DNA of 64,000 bases, taken from contig NZ_VIRL01000003.1 in NCBI RefSeq assembly GCF_006874465.1, positions 186,001-250,000 on the forward strand, read 5' to 3'. The notes below the pieces were generated by a model. That model was not told the DNA's origin. It ran no database searches and saw only the letters and a list, made by a program, of their open reading frames with translations. Position numbers and translations under genes: made by a program. This DNA comes from Microbispora bryophytorum (GTDB lineage: Bacteria > Actinomycetota > Actinomycetes > Streptosporangiales > Streptosporangiaceae). How positions within the stretch are numbered: the first letter of the stretch is position 1; each line of letters opens with the position of its first letter. Of this stretch, positions 51,001 to 57,900 are shown in pieces.

Positions 51001-51922
51001 GCTGGCCGAGGGGCACGGCCTCGACCTGCGTGACCTGTACGGCGGGCGGTCCGACGGGTTCGCCGACCGGATCGGCGAACGGCTCGACGCCCTCGGCGTC
51101 GCCAGGCCCGCGCCGGCCGACCCGGGCTGGCCGGTGCCCGAGACGGCCGCGGACGCCACCTGGGGCGGCACCACCCTCATCACCGCCCCGCCCGGCAGCG
51201 TGACGGCCGAGCCCATCCCCAAGACCGCGTTCGTGGCCGACGGCCGGGCCCCGCACCTGCCCGGCCTGTCGAACGCCGAGATCCCCGCGGCCGTCGCCGA
51301 CCTGCGCCCGGCGGACTTCGGCCGGGGCGTCCACGCCGTGACCGCGACGCCGGACGGCACGGTCGTCACCGTCGAGACCGCCCGGTTCGGCACGCAGCGC
51401 TTCACCGTGCTGCCCGAGGATCCCGGCGGCGGACGCCCGGGCCGTACGGAGGTCGCCGCGGGCGCCGGCCCGCACGTGATCCGGCTGGCGCCGAGGCTGG
51501 CCCCCGACGTGGTGGCCCGGGTGCTGCTGCACGAGATCAGCGACACCCTGCAGAAGCGGTCGGCGGCGGAGCAGGGGACGGTGCGCCGGTTCCTGAACGC
51601 CCTCGATCCCGGCTACGACGCCTGTGCCTCCGCCCGCTACAACGAGCACGCCTACCTGTCGCGCAGATGGCGGGCGACGACCTCGGACGAGGAGCGGGCG
51701 CGGCTGCGGCACGAGATCGAGGCGGTCGCCCGCGATCTCGGCGCGCGGGGCCAGGTGGCGCCCCCGCCGCCGTGGGTCACCGTGCCGCCCCAGGCGCCGG
51801 TCCCCGACCTGTGGGAGCGGATGCGCAGGCTCAGCAACACCTCCGGCTGGGAGCCGCCCGACGAGGACGACACCGTCCCCGCACCGGAGGACACCGGACA
51901 GCGGAACGCGAGGAACGTGTGA
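42056..51922 (+). CDS. Giant 3288-residue T7SS effector-like protein
   Basis: One uninterrupted frame of 9.9 kb. Residues 1-300 resemble the N-terminal export module of actinobacterial ESX toxins: a helical part with LPAWADDLIAMLTAGQTWPE, a membrane helix (VMFWIALIATFIALVAAFYS), then a Gly/Ala hydrophobic stretch. Residues about 415-680 are an Ala/Ser/Pro/Thr linker with internal repeats. A domain at about 908-1090 (HEISD, then RYREHALL) recurs almost at the C-terminus, at about 3051-3240 (HEISD, then RYNEHAYL). Residues about 1139-1290 form an Ala/Lys/Glu coiled coil. From 1300 to 3000 come repeated beta-rich segments with Arg/Ser/Gly bridges (SGRSVGRSRGRSRDVG, TATTGTQRTRIQRHAAFRG). I cannot assign a toxin activity; the HEISD motif only recalls metallopeptidases. 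Export partner and possible immunity genes lie on either side. Confidence 0.9.
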   Translation: MTHSSTTGTGSGAKPATTNGDVTSTGDGLPGFADGGGSVADVTPAWGESLPAWADDLIAMLTAGQTWPEASESLLWQLARAHRSATVSVVQSIDPVGAAAVAVLSGMQGPSMQAFLARLGEHYSEQSGLLGVANNHFAYAAQADDYARATQYSKLSNNVMFWIALIATFIALVAAFYSAGASTRLVGPIAARARAEMERILEQLALAAGRPAAARALARGTALASVRAGLLGRILANPLGREIVEEIGEEIAGDGIAQFQQGKMGTRDGWEWKMTSAAALGAAGGAAVGMGAARPVSNLVNRTPLLRRLNTDAPGFGNAFKRFPGRALTTGLTNVIASPAGSVLANGLVYGQWEMPDGESLLGAALSGAARTNTISPFNLDAIEAGISPRTALASAYDTSLRTDLTRALSGTSPASAAGQPSGGDPGAASTNTAGGGQITGTGGSTGSGSTSPASVAGQPSGGQPATSGAGQTAAATPSGSTQAASTAPSPAASGQATAASSATSAPSATAGQPAATGVGQAGAATPSGSTQAASTAPSPAPSGAGPTNPGIGSAANAGGAAPGTAGSGTPAPATPATSTASPTPAASPTSAPASTGTPSVAPSAASLPGGATSPATSSAAASPAAAAAPGPGAQAPAASASASSGTTAGTTSGSAALQASARTAVSDVLFTIAPDVLFLRDGQGARLTGPDGRSIQLPGEDMKALADRLTARAAEGVDTPRLRAEAAALLGARIAEESQGLPVEGALDALARLADATPDSRAAAVAVAGEVLEDNPRGWRPDRLSDAGAGLVEEAVVPPHGLDHALRVGRSSDIAADIVRRAESLAGIASASGTNGTPNPASGGQAVAASAGASSNAAASPNTANSNTANSNTGAAPAANSAQTANPARPGTRPGPRTTRGRGNVTARPIVRSLFVADGRPPHLADLSQQEAERGFLSLRASDVAPDVTALRTAGEQTVVVDTGRLGAQHFRFEVGPVRGGRLARTGVRSGTAADPHVVRLSPRLANDILPRVWLHEISDVFQRMSGPRQGVIRSFLSRTAEPDATACVTARYREHALLDRQWRAAPAQERPAIVHEIEQLGREIERLGHAAPASPWSAPRPSAAPQPAPDPATQTSTAQTSTAQSPAPQSPAAPDPVADLLGLARAQQDTLTKAADELLKAVKGKIDSTKAATADAKKAEEAAEKASQEQDRGAGERRRKALADRDAHRASAERAGQSKEAYARAVRQAVEARRAYQTLESALNAVPAGRTGTPPAEIARLAREAEAAHTAYKEAFAEALPAPEVLSEATPAGRLPHLERLTQVVNDMLERAGVDHRYAPDELSHVLRSNFRWVVSQDGVLLRVGRGTRAELRLRLRVTDLVEVFGHPVRHSQSMLGQLPQGGRSASATANRAVRLAPNLDLNALTKPWQDTHWLGMLMKFGVFRIGSTFGRSESFNGNASDFALAGAVQDNAGEALVLDGLASAEVELRTATGAETARVDGGTAGDAGSLRMYLPHTHAQRGPAEVTRIHPKERQRTPFPEHAVTGLTGLQDLAERTAARIGHSEVGGMTRDQIFTIMTKELPARLGEAINDPEGLRRPITVNGRVIGYVQIHTEVMMDTARPVGTPSTKHRLERLRVGFSGASGSRSAGRSFEIRGTAGAQLPVGNRHMLRAAGLDGYKTATPRLTGGLGRSWSRSRSMSAGGTAIRPSVQRWAGHTQAYALELEHTVTVRLNTDDAPHTPVEGQSRGLFRMPEPQAYRYGLPVDRSAVQKDGRLRDDPTPGTPEGRLPRLPGWSRRAAGGATGAGPALVQASERPQSVRNLDEVRTKVEVALRARGLLPGENGRLSRDPLTRASQIANMIELAEQFSPARLQTAYDQAMQDGILLDLVTQGIGRASRHLTVRIRLAQSGQEEFQGTSAADVVTDLDISSETSGRSVGRSRGRSRDVGPGLGLETKPGQGGSTGGGFGAHWSKGHTFSTTLNDTGNLVTLAEGTAPAAVFEVPHRLTVDLIEDDGTATLLARSGDVWMRVLLPSDLLPEQRAEPSPSHPTSPEALSLATLLHVDGTGVLGSLRSVLPKAMRPGSVSFHHLAEAFTMRNLISHPEWLLADPAEPATTYSTALAVRPRGLRTHRASAWVTARLGESTFVTAADLVVGDINFTMGAHTTRTETRGGRSVDASTGVSEALPGPLGGKEEAGASGAGSRSSAISDTAIWGRERLAIDTGKHYVFEMKADITVSGDETGNRRADAAPLRDRTVVYSLPERDALDFYGTGRLKLPLDQVADAVTRLLDGNLRLDPRTAVPLVRRYLADRALARRNGHPRPDLEHKHPRDVLTERLAKDFPMRVAAEGNRLKQMHDRLPDLASRVDVPDLYRDSLGESTVKRAELTAPDGTPTRLIDQVLDQIGKVAPGALKRDPVLLRSLFGDFAGKRWWGKIDDMSGTEGFVKTYSLRIGPHLTEDVTVRISAVLHGDEATYGGNVHNFGQILQDYTYTQEDHAESSGKTFGGNANAGAGQDAGSGGRAVATDRSHTGTATTGTQRTRIQRHAAFRGGQLVEHPLTVTIEVERTSSRLRGAVAKATRVPRAGRVTLDGTMTRVLPDGMVAKEGTVAARPPARPDVRRVVPPEVFATEGLRADGLLRAVFDRLSRKDLLGGAATMEHYAELAKALTGNGLTTRLERMTGPDGHRLIRLPMPGRPGRVVDVRIHAGLSEPDPVALGLNDTELGLVDREQNTAGTATDRGQMLPLGRTYSGGHAAGVGADLGAGDQTAQSSSGSGGNRDETSVFAKSTGAKVRFRVDFDLRFEVRQVARGGAETVLRTEDIPHGATGTAHLIMFQYALEEMLARRDAGATRPLWDFHRQRAATPGVFLSHDTVRALAARQPSYDPAAPSRAMAAALRGRTGTLPVGIVADIGQMNAAPTNATPANPTQTNATPATPPGSMALVEEARLLARDLGADVHLHLRRPDGSVERYLATPAGELSGESFAEALGTVPPDLVALAEGHGLDLRDLYGGRSDGFADRIGERLDALGVARPAPADPGWPVPETAADATWGGTTLITAPPGSVTAEPIPKTAFVADGRAPHLPGLSNAEIPAAVADLRPADFGRGVHAVTATPDGTVVTVETARFGTQRFTVLPEDPGGGRPGRTEVAAGAGPHVIRLAPRLAPDVVARVLLHEISDTLQKRSAAEQGTVRRFLNALDPGYDACASARYNEHAYLSRRWRATTSDEERARLRHEIEAVARDLGARGQVAPPPPWVTVPPQAPVPDLWERMRRLSNTSGWEPPDEDDTVPAPEDTGQRNARNV
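43477..43687. repeat. Pair of 64-bp direct repeats in the giant gene
   Basis: Copy 1 at 43477-43540 and copy 2 at 43624-43687 differ at 2 of 64 positions. They encode the linker segment ATPSGSTQAASTAPSPA. The distance between copy starts is 147 bp, a multiple of three, so recombination between them would delete or add 49 residues in frame. Shorter 15-bp repeats (around 44640 and 45400) lie in later linkers. Confidence 0.9.
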
Positions 51923-52431
51923 TGCCCTACTCGATCGCCAGGAGCAGGGACGAGGCGCATCTCTATCTCGACCTCAACCCCTGCGCCTGCGGCTCGGCGG
52001 ACACCGGCTGGGACAGCGGCCTGGCGAGCGTCGAGGGGGAGCTGGTCACCTGTTACGAGGGGCGGTGCGCGGCGTGCGGCGCCGAGCGGGAGCACCTGTT
52101 CGGACTCCCGGAACGGGAGGTGACGCCCACGGGCTTCCCGACGTTCGGCGGCGCGGAGCCGTCCGAGCTGCTGGACCCCGGCGAGTGGCTGTGGGTGGCC
52201 GACCTGACGGCGGGCAACGTCCCGGAGGGCGGGGAGCGGCAGGCGCTGTCCATCGCGCGGGCCGCGGTCGAGGAAGTGATCAAGTTCGTCCCGCCGGGGC
52301 AGGACGAGGTGCCCGAGGACGCGTTCTGGTCGGAGCGGGGACGCGCCGTGCGCGCCGCCGAGCCGGGACGGTTCCGCCTCGACCGGCTGCTCGTCGTACG
52401 CGACACCTACCGGGAGCTCGCCGGAGCCTAG
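51922..52431 (+). CDS. Zinc-ribbon protein after the giant gene (paralogue A)
   Basis: A 169-residue cytoplasmic-looking protein whose ATG overlaps the stop of the giant gene (TGATG). The N-terminal third has four or more Cys in a ribbon-like arrangement (LNPCACGSADTG, then CYEGRCAACGAE). The middle has GGAEPSELLDPGEWLW. The C-terminal part is FVPPGQDEVPEDAFW, then AAEPGRFRLDRLL. It is clearly paralogous to the next gene, which lacks the Cys cluster. It has no signal peptide. Immediate coupling to the giant effector-like gene suggests an immunity protein or a cytoplasmic chaperone. Both are inferences from position. Confidence 0.85.
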   Translation: MPYSIARSRDEAHLYLDLNPCACGSADTGWDSGLASVEGELVTCYEGRCAACGAEREHLFGLPEREVTPTGFPTFGGAEPSELLDPGEWLWVADLTAGNVPEGGERQALSIARAAVEEVIKFVPPGQDEVPEDAFWSERGRAVRAAEPGRFRLDRLLVVRDTYRELAGA

Positions 52432-52441
52432 AGTAAGAGAA

Positions 52442-52984
52442 ATGGAGCAGGCAGTGCCGATTCCGCAGGCGCGGACACTCGCGGAGGCCCGGCTGTATCT
52501 CGCGCTCACCGTGGACGGGGCCGGACGCGAGGAGCCGCCGGTCGAGGGGCCCGAGGCGTGGACGGTCCGGTCCGGCGGGGCCGAGGTGCTCGTGCCGTAC
52601 GCGAGCGAGGCGGAGGCCAGGGACGAGGGGGAGCGGTTCGGCATCGGCCCGTCCGAGCTGATCGACCCCGGTCAGTGGCGGCTCGCCGGTGCCGGTTACG
52701 CGCGCCTCGCGCTCGCCGACGACCTCGAATACAGCGAGGAGCCGGGGGACGAGAGGCTCTTCCAGCGGGTGGTGAGCGGCTGGGAGACGGCCAGGGACGC
52801 GCTCGGGGAGGCGCTCAAGTTCATCCCGCCCGGCGAGGACGAGGTGCCCGCCGAGGCCTTCCGGACCGCGGCGGGGCTGGCCGCCCGGGAGGCGGAGCCC
52901 GACTGCTTCCTGCGCGACCGGCTGGTCGAGGACATCGCCTTCTACCAGCAGAATCTGGACGACTTCCGCCACCTCAACGGCTGA
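52442..52984 (+). CDS. Paralogue B of the zinc-ribbon protein (ribbon lost)
   Basis: A 180-residue protein. It shares with paralogue A the N-terminal EARLYLAL, IGPSELIDPGQW, and the C-terminal KFIPPGEDEVPAEAF and REAEPDCFLRDRL. The Cys cluster of paralogue A is absent, and only one Cys is left. It starts 10 bp after paralogue A. Its stop is 1 bp from the end of the convergent eccB gene, so it closes the plus-strand operon. A tandem pair with one diverged copy is the pattern expected for immunity or chaperone genes following effector variants (inference). Confidence 0.83.
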   Translation: MEQAVPIPQARTLAEARLYLALTVDGAGREEPPVEGPEAWTVRSGGAEVLVPYASEAEARDEGERFGIGPSELIDPGQWRLAGAGYARLALADDLEYSEEPGDERLFQRVVSGWETARDALGEALKFIPPGEDEVPAEAFRTAAGLAAREAEPDCFLRDRLVEDIAFYQQNLDDFRHLNG

Positions 52985-52985
52985 G

Positions 52986-54398
52986 TCACTTGCCGAGCGG
53001 CACCGGCACGCGGGCGGCGGCCGGGTCGATCGGCGGGCCCTCGGGGATGAGATGCAGCAGGTGCGCGGGCACCGGGGTGGCGTCGGAGGCGTCGTAACCG
53101 AGCTTCGGCAGCAGGTCGGCCGAGGCGACGGCGAACCTGCGGCCCTGGTCCGTCACCAGGAAGTAGTTCGTGATCGACCCCAGCTGTCCCTCGCCCGGCA
53201 GCAGACCGGCGACCGCCGCCGTCCCCGGCGGGAGCAGCACCTGGTCGAAGGTGTCCTGGCCGCCCGGAGTCCTGGGCGTGGGGATCGCGATCGAGGCGCC
53301 GACGGTCAGCGTCGCCCGTGTCGAGCCGCCGCGGGTGCCGGAGTAGACCGCGCACAGCGGCGTGGTGGAGGCGGGGGAGGTCACCGTCGGCATCGTCTCG
53401 GGCATCCCGCCGCCCACCACGCTCTGCTTGGACAGCGAGGCGTTGGCCGTGGCCGCGTCGATCGGGACGGCCTGCGGAGGCCGCCTGCCGTACGCCGCCT
53501 TGATGGCCGGGTCGGCCAGCAGGAGGGTCGCCTGGGTGAGGGTGATCGGCGCGAAGCCGTCGGACAGCAGGACGTACCAGCGGGCGGGGGCGCCTCCGAT
53601 GCCGGGCACGGTGAAGACCTGCCCGACCGCCGCCGTGACCTTCCCGTCGGGCCCCCGGACCTTCCTGCCCAGGTGCTGCATCTTCGGGCCGCTGAAGTCG
53701 GTGCCTTCGGGAATGGCGTTGAGCCAGGTCGCGGGCACCTTCCTGGGCTGGGCGTTCAGGGCGCTCACCGCGCTGGAGCTCGCCCGCATCCGCCGGTCGC
53801 CCCAGACGACCCACTTCTGCCGGCCGTCGTCCACGACCATGGCGCCGCCGCCGAGGGGTTTGCCGCCGAGGTCCACGCCGCCCACCAAGGTGACGTACGG
53901 CCGCGGCGCCCCGGTGGCGTCGGGGCCGTCCACCACGCACACCGACCACGGTCCGTGCACCAGCTTGTCCTTGGCCGGCAGCGAGTCGGGCGCGCCGGGG
54001 ATGCCGACGAGCGGCCCGCGCGGGAGCTCGGCCAGCGAGGCGGCGGAGACGTCGCGCACCGTCACGTCGGCGGTGTCGAGCAGCAGCCGGGCGGAGACGT
54101 AGTTCGCCACGGGAAGCAGCACGCGCTCCTGCTGGCTGTAGACGTAGGTCGCGCCGGTGTCCTGCTCGACGAGGAGCTGACCGGGCTCGGTGAGCTTTGT
54201 GGCGCCGCCCGGCTTGACCACACCCCAGATGCCGAAGACGGCGAGCAGGAGCACCGACAGCAGGACCCCGCAGAACGTGGCGATGGTGTGCCGCCGCATC
54301 GGCGACTCCGCGACGTCCGGCTCGCCCTGCAGCAGGGCCTGGCCCAGACGCTGCTGCATCAGCCGGTATGCCTGGTAGAGGTCCTTCCGGGTCTGCAC
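52986..54398 (-). CDS. eccB: Type VII secretion protein EccB
   Basis: A 470-residue ESX core protein. The cytoplasmic N-terminus starts TRKDLYQAYRLMQQRLGQAL, a hallmark of EccB. A single membrane helix (TIATFCGVLLSVLLLAVFGI) leads to a large extracytoplasmic part with repeated beta elements (GATKLTEPGQLLVEQDTGAT, VYSGTRGGSTRATLTVGASI) and a Pro/Gly-rich end. EccB sits on the outer face of the EccD/EccC complex. The gene is convergent with the giant operon and divergent from a WXG100 gene. It is about 23 kb from eccD, so the core genes are split by the cargo operons. Confidence 0.94.
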   Translation of the reverse strand: MQTRKDLYQAYRLMQQRLGQALLQGEPDVAESPMRRHTIATFCGVLLSVLLLAVFGIWGVVKPGGATKLTEPGQLLVEQDTGATYVYSQQERVLLPVANYVSARLLLDTADVTVRDVSAASLAELPRGPLVGIPGAPDSLPAKDKLVHGPWSVCVVDGPDATGAPRPYVTLVGGVDLGGKPLGGGAMVVDDGRQKWVVWGDRRMRASSSAVSALNAQPRKVPATWLNAIPEGTDFSGPKMQHLGRKVRGPDGKVTAAVGQVFTVPGIGGAPARWYVLLSDGFAPITLTQATLLLADPAIKAAYGRRPPQAVPIDAATANASLSKQSVVGGGMPETMPTVTSPASTTPLCAVYSGTRGGSTRATLTVGASIAIPTPRTPGGQDTFDQVLLPPGTAAVAGLLPGEGQLGSITNYFLVTDQGRRFAVASADLLPKLGYDASDATPVPAHLLHLIPEGPPIDPAAARVPVPLGK

Positions 54399-54653
54399 GT
54401 CACCTCTCCCTGTCCGAGGGCATGGGAGCCAGCATATTGGCCTCCGGCGCCGTTGTGATCTCCGCCGCCGTCTCCGCCCCGCCGGTCTCCTGCGGGGCGG
54501 AGCCGGTTCCGGACGTTAGGAAAAAGGGGAATGGAGTGGGGGAAAAGCCAGGTTTTCCCAGCTCTGGATATAGCCGATCGGCATAAGGGGTTCACAGGAT
54601 TGACAATCGATTTACGGTGAGGGCGGCCCCTTTGTCGATGAAGGAGTGACTGA
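54399..54653. promoter_or_regulatory. Divergent eccB / WXG100 control region with palindrome
   Basis: A 255 bp gap. Inverted repeat GGGAAAA - 6 nt - TTTTCCC at 54540-54559. TTGACA at 54600-54605 is the only good -35 hexamer seen, pointing toward the WXG100 gene; a matching -10 is not clear. AAGGAG lies 7 nt before the ATG at 54654. The region is AT-rich relative to the surrounding genes. Confidence 0.5.
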
Positions 54654-54926
54654 ATGGGTAACAGCTTGCTCGGCGGCGACCCCGCGGAGATGCAGAGCAT
54701 GGCCGCGCAGTTCAGCCAGCAGGCGGACCAGGTTCGCGCCACGATGGCCAACCTCGACCGTGAGGCGGCCAAGGTCGGCACCGCCTGGACCGGCCCCGGC
54801 GCGCAGCGCTTCCACGACGCCTGGCAGAGCTATCGGGCGGCGTTCCAGCGCATGACAGAAGAGCTCAACGAGGCGTCCCGGGTCATCACGACCTACCGCG
54901 GCAACATCGAGTCCGCCACCCGCTGA
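54654..54926 (+). CDS. WXG100 protein, partner of the FHA-EccC
   Basis: A 90-residue classic WXG100 protein. Helix 1 (AEMQSMAAQFSQQADQVRAT) is followed by the turn motif TAWTGPGAQRF and helix 2 (AAFQRMTEELNEASRVITTY). AAGGAG lies upstream. It is a single-gene unit with a strong terminator, convergent with the second EccC-like ATPase gene. It has no adjacent partner, so it may form a homodimer, as WXG100 proteins of Firmicutes-type systems do (family knowledge plus inference). Confidence 0.94.
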   Translation: MGNSLLGGDPAEMQSMAAQFSQQADQVRATMANLDREAAKVGTAWTGPGAQRFHDAWQSYRAAFQRMTEELNEASRVITTYRGNIESATR

Positions 54927-54936
54927 CCGGCACCAG

Positions 54937-54976
54937 AAGGCCGCCGGACCGCCATCGGCGGACCGGCGGCCTTTTT
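54937..54976. terminator. Strong bidirectional terminator
   Basis: An 11-bp perfect stem, AAGGCCGCCGG with CCGGCGGCCTT, with an inner loop that pairs further, followed by TTTTT (54972-54976). It separates the convergent WXG100 gene and the FHA-EccC gene (stop at 54981) and can serve both. Confidence 0.9.
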
Positions 54977-54980
54977 GTGA

Positions 54981-57900
54981 TCAATCCGGCACCGCGGCCT
55001 GAATCGGGGTCGCGGCGCCCGAGACGACCAGCAGGCCCCGCCCCGGAGGCCCGCCGACGGCGCCGCGCGGCAGCCGTACGGCGAACAGGTCGCCGTCGGC
55101 GGGGCTCTGCACGTTGAGCAGCAGGCCGGTCCTGCCCTTGCGCGCCTCGGCCGCGAACCCCCGGTAGGCCGTCGCGAGGTCGCCCGTGGCCCCCGCGACG
55201 AGCAGGCCGTGCTCGCCGTCCCGCCCGGTGCGCAGGATCTCGTCCAGGGCCAGGCCGAGCGCGGAGTCGGGGGAGATGAGCTCCGCGTCGTCCACGGCCA
55301 CCACGTAGCGCTCGTGCCCGGCGACCAGAGCGAGCGGATCGAGGGCGCCCGGCAGGCCGCCGAAGTCGTCGGCGCCGCCCCCGGTCACGCTTCTGGCGTT
55401 GCCGTCCAGCACGGCGAGCACCCCCGTAGCCCCGGCGAGGTCGCGCAGCGGGCTGCGGCGCGGGGTCACGACGAGCACGGGCGTGCCCCGGTCGAGCAGT
55501 GAGCGCGCTGCCGTGACCAGCGCGGACGACCGTCCCGAGCGTGGCGGCCCGGCGATGACGGCGGCCGGTCCCTGGCCCTGCAGGTCCACGCCCATCGGGG
55601 TGAGGGCGTCGCCGCCCGCGCCGAGCAGCGCCCACAGGGCCGACGGCGGCCGGTGCGACGGCGCTAGGTCGAGCGCCTGCCTCGCCGTGATCCGCATCGG
55701 CAGCGCGTCCACCCGCAGCGGCGGCTCCGACGGCCAGGCCCACGTCCCGGGGAGGTCCGAGCCGGGGGTGCCGGTGCCGGGGGTGCCGGTGCCGAGGAGG
55801 TCCGGGCCCCCGAACCGCGCCGCCGCCGTACGGGCGAGCTCCTGCAGGACGGCCACCTGCGCGGGGCCCGAGGGGTCGTCGCACAGCAGCGCGATCTGGC
55901 TCTCCGCCAGGCCGTGCTCGCCGACGGCCAGCGCCCTGCCCGGGGCCATGACGCTCGGCAGGTCGCGCATCGGCAGCCCGGCGAGCCCGTAGTCGGCGGG
56001 GTCGGCGAGCCGCAGCACGAGCCGGTCTTCGAAGACGGTGGAGATCTGCCCGAGCAGGCCCGACCGGTCGGAGGTGACCACGGCCCGCAGCCCCACGGCC
56101 GGCCCCTCCCTCAGCAGTTGCAGCATGGCGTCGACCAGCCGCCCGTAGTCGTAGTTCTCGAACGCGGCGACATACCCCTCCCAGCGGTCCACCAGCAGGA
56201 CCAGCCAGGGCAGCGCGCCCACGCCCATGCGGTCGCGGGCGGCCCGCGACCGGGCGGCGGCGCGCGCCTCGGCCAGCGAGGCGTACCCGGCCTCGGCCAG
56301 CAGGTGCTGACGGCGTCCGACTTCCGCGCGCAGGCGGGTCAGCAGGCGCTCCACCCGGTCGAGCTGGTCGCGGGTGACGACCGCCCCGCAGTGCGGCAGC
56401 GCGACCAGCGGCAGCAGCGCGCCCGACCCGCAGTCGACGGCGTGGACGTGCACGTCCTCGGGGGAGGCGCCGGCCGCGATCGAGCCCGCGATCGTGCGCA
56501 GCGCGCTGGAGCGGCCGCTGCGCGCGCCGCCCGCGATCAGCAGGTGGCCGCCGTGCCGGGGGTCGAGCGTGAGCGGGCGCCGGCCCTGCTGCCACGGCAG
56601 GTCCGTCACGCCGAACGGCAGCGGCGGCACCTCCTCGGCCCCCGGCCGGTACGGCGCGGCGCCCGCGAGCAGGCCGCCGGGGGAGTCCGGGGCCCCGACG
56701 TCGAGGACGACCTGGTCGGGCAGCGGCGGCAGCCACGGGCTCGGCTGCCGGGGCACGTCGCTCCCGGCGTCCCGCAGCGCGTCCACGAGCAGGGCCAGGT
56801 CGCTGCCGCTCGCCGTCTGCGCGGGTGGGGCGGGCAGCGGGTGGCCGAGCGCCTGCCAGGGCAGGTCGAGGACGCGCACGTCCTGTCCCGCGTCGGCCGC
56901 CCCCGTGCCGCGCGGTTGTGGGGTGCGGCCGCCGATCCTGGCCGTCTGCACCGCCACGGGCGCGCCGGAGCCCGCCCGCACATAGCAGCGGCCGGGAGTC
57001 GTCCGCGAGATGTGGGCGGCGTCCGGCACGTCGATGACGTCGGCCGACTCGTTGGCGTCGGTGACGCGAAGCGCGATCCTGAGCGAGGTGTTGGCCTGGA
57101 TGTCGGCGGTCACCACGCCGCCGGGCCGCTGGGTGGCGAGGATCAGGTGGATGCCGAGCGAGCGGCCCCTGCGCGCGATGTCGACCAGCCCCTCGACGAA
57201 GTCGGGCAGCTCCGCGACCAGGGCGGCGAACTCGTCGATGATCAGCACGAGCCGGGGCAGCGGCGGCAGGTCCTTGCTCCCCGCGGTCTCCGGCACCGGG
57301 GCGGCGAAGATGCCGCCGCCGCTCGCCCGCCGGACGCCGCCCGCGCCGAGCACCCAGGTGGCGCCGCGTGCCCGCTGGTAGTCCTCGATGTCCTTGGCCC
57401 CCGCGTCCAGCAGCAGGCGCTCCCTGCGCCGGATCTCGGCGGCCAGCGACGACAGGGCCCGCTGGGTCAGGTGGCCGTCGAGGTCGCTCACCATGCCGAC
57501 CGTGTGCGGGAGCCGTACGCACTCCTTGAAGGCCGCGCCGCCCTTGTAGTCGATGAGCACGAACGTCATCTCGTCGGGCCGGTTGGCCACCGCGAGCGAG
57601 CAGATCAGCGTCTGGAGCAGCTCCGACTTGCCCGCGCCGGTCGTGCCCGCGACCAGGGCGTGCGGCCCGTCCCTGCTCAGGTCGACCTCGAACGGGCCTT
57701 CCGGTCCCACGCCGATCAGGGCCCGGGTCGTACGGCCCTGCCGCTCGGCGAGCGCGGCGGGATCGAGGGACACCTCCAGCAGGTCGAGCAGGCGGACCGC
57801 GTCGGGCAGGGCGGCCGAGGGGTCGTCGCGGCTCACGTCGCGCAGCGGGGCCAGCGCGCGGGCCAGGCGTTCGGCCCAGGACGGCGAGACCTGGTCGGCG

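Noticed and set aside
44867-51712. 2281-codon open frame on the minus strand opposite the giant gene
   Set aside because: It is a compositional shadow: Arg/Gly/Ala/Val/His-rich, no domains, no start signal, while the plus strand shows helices, beta segments and repeated domains.
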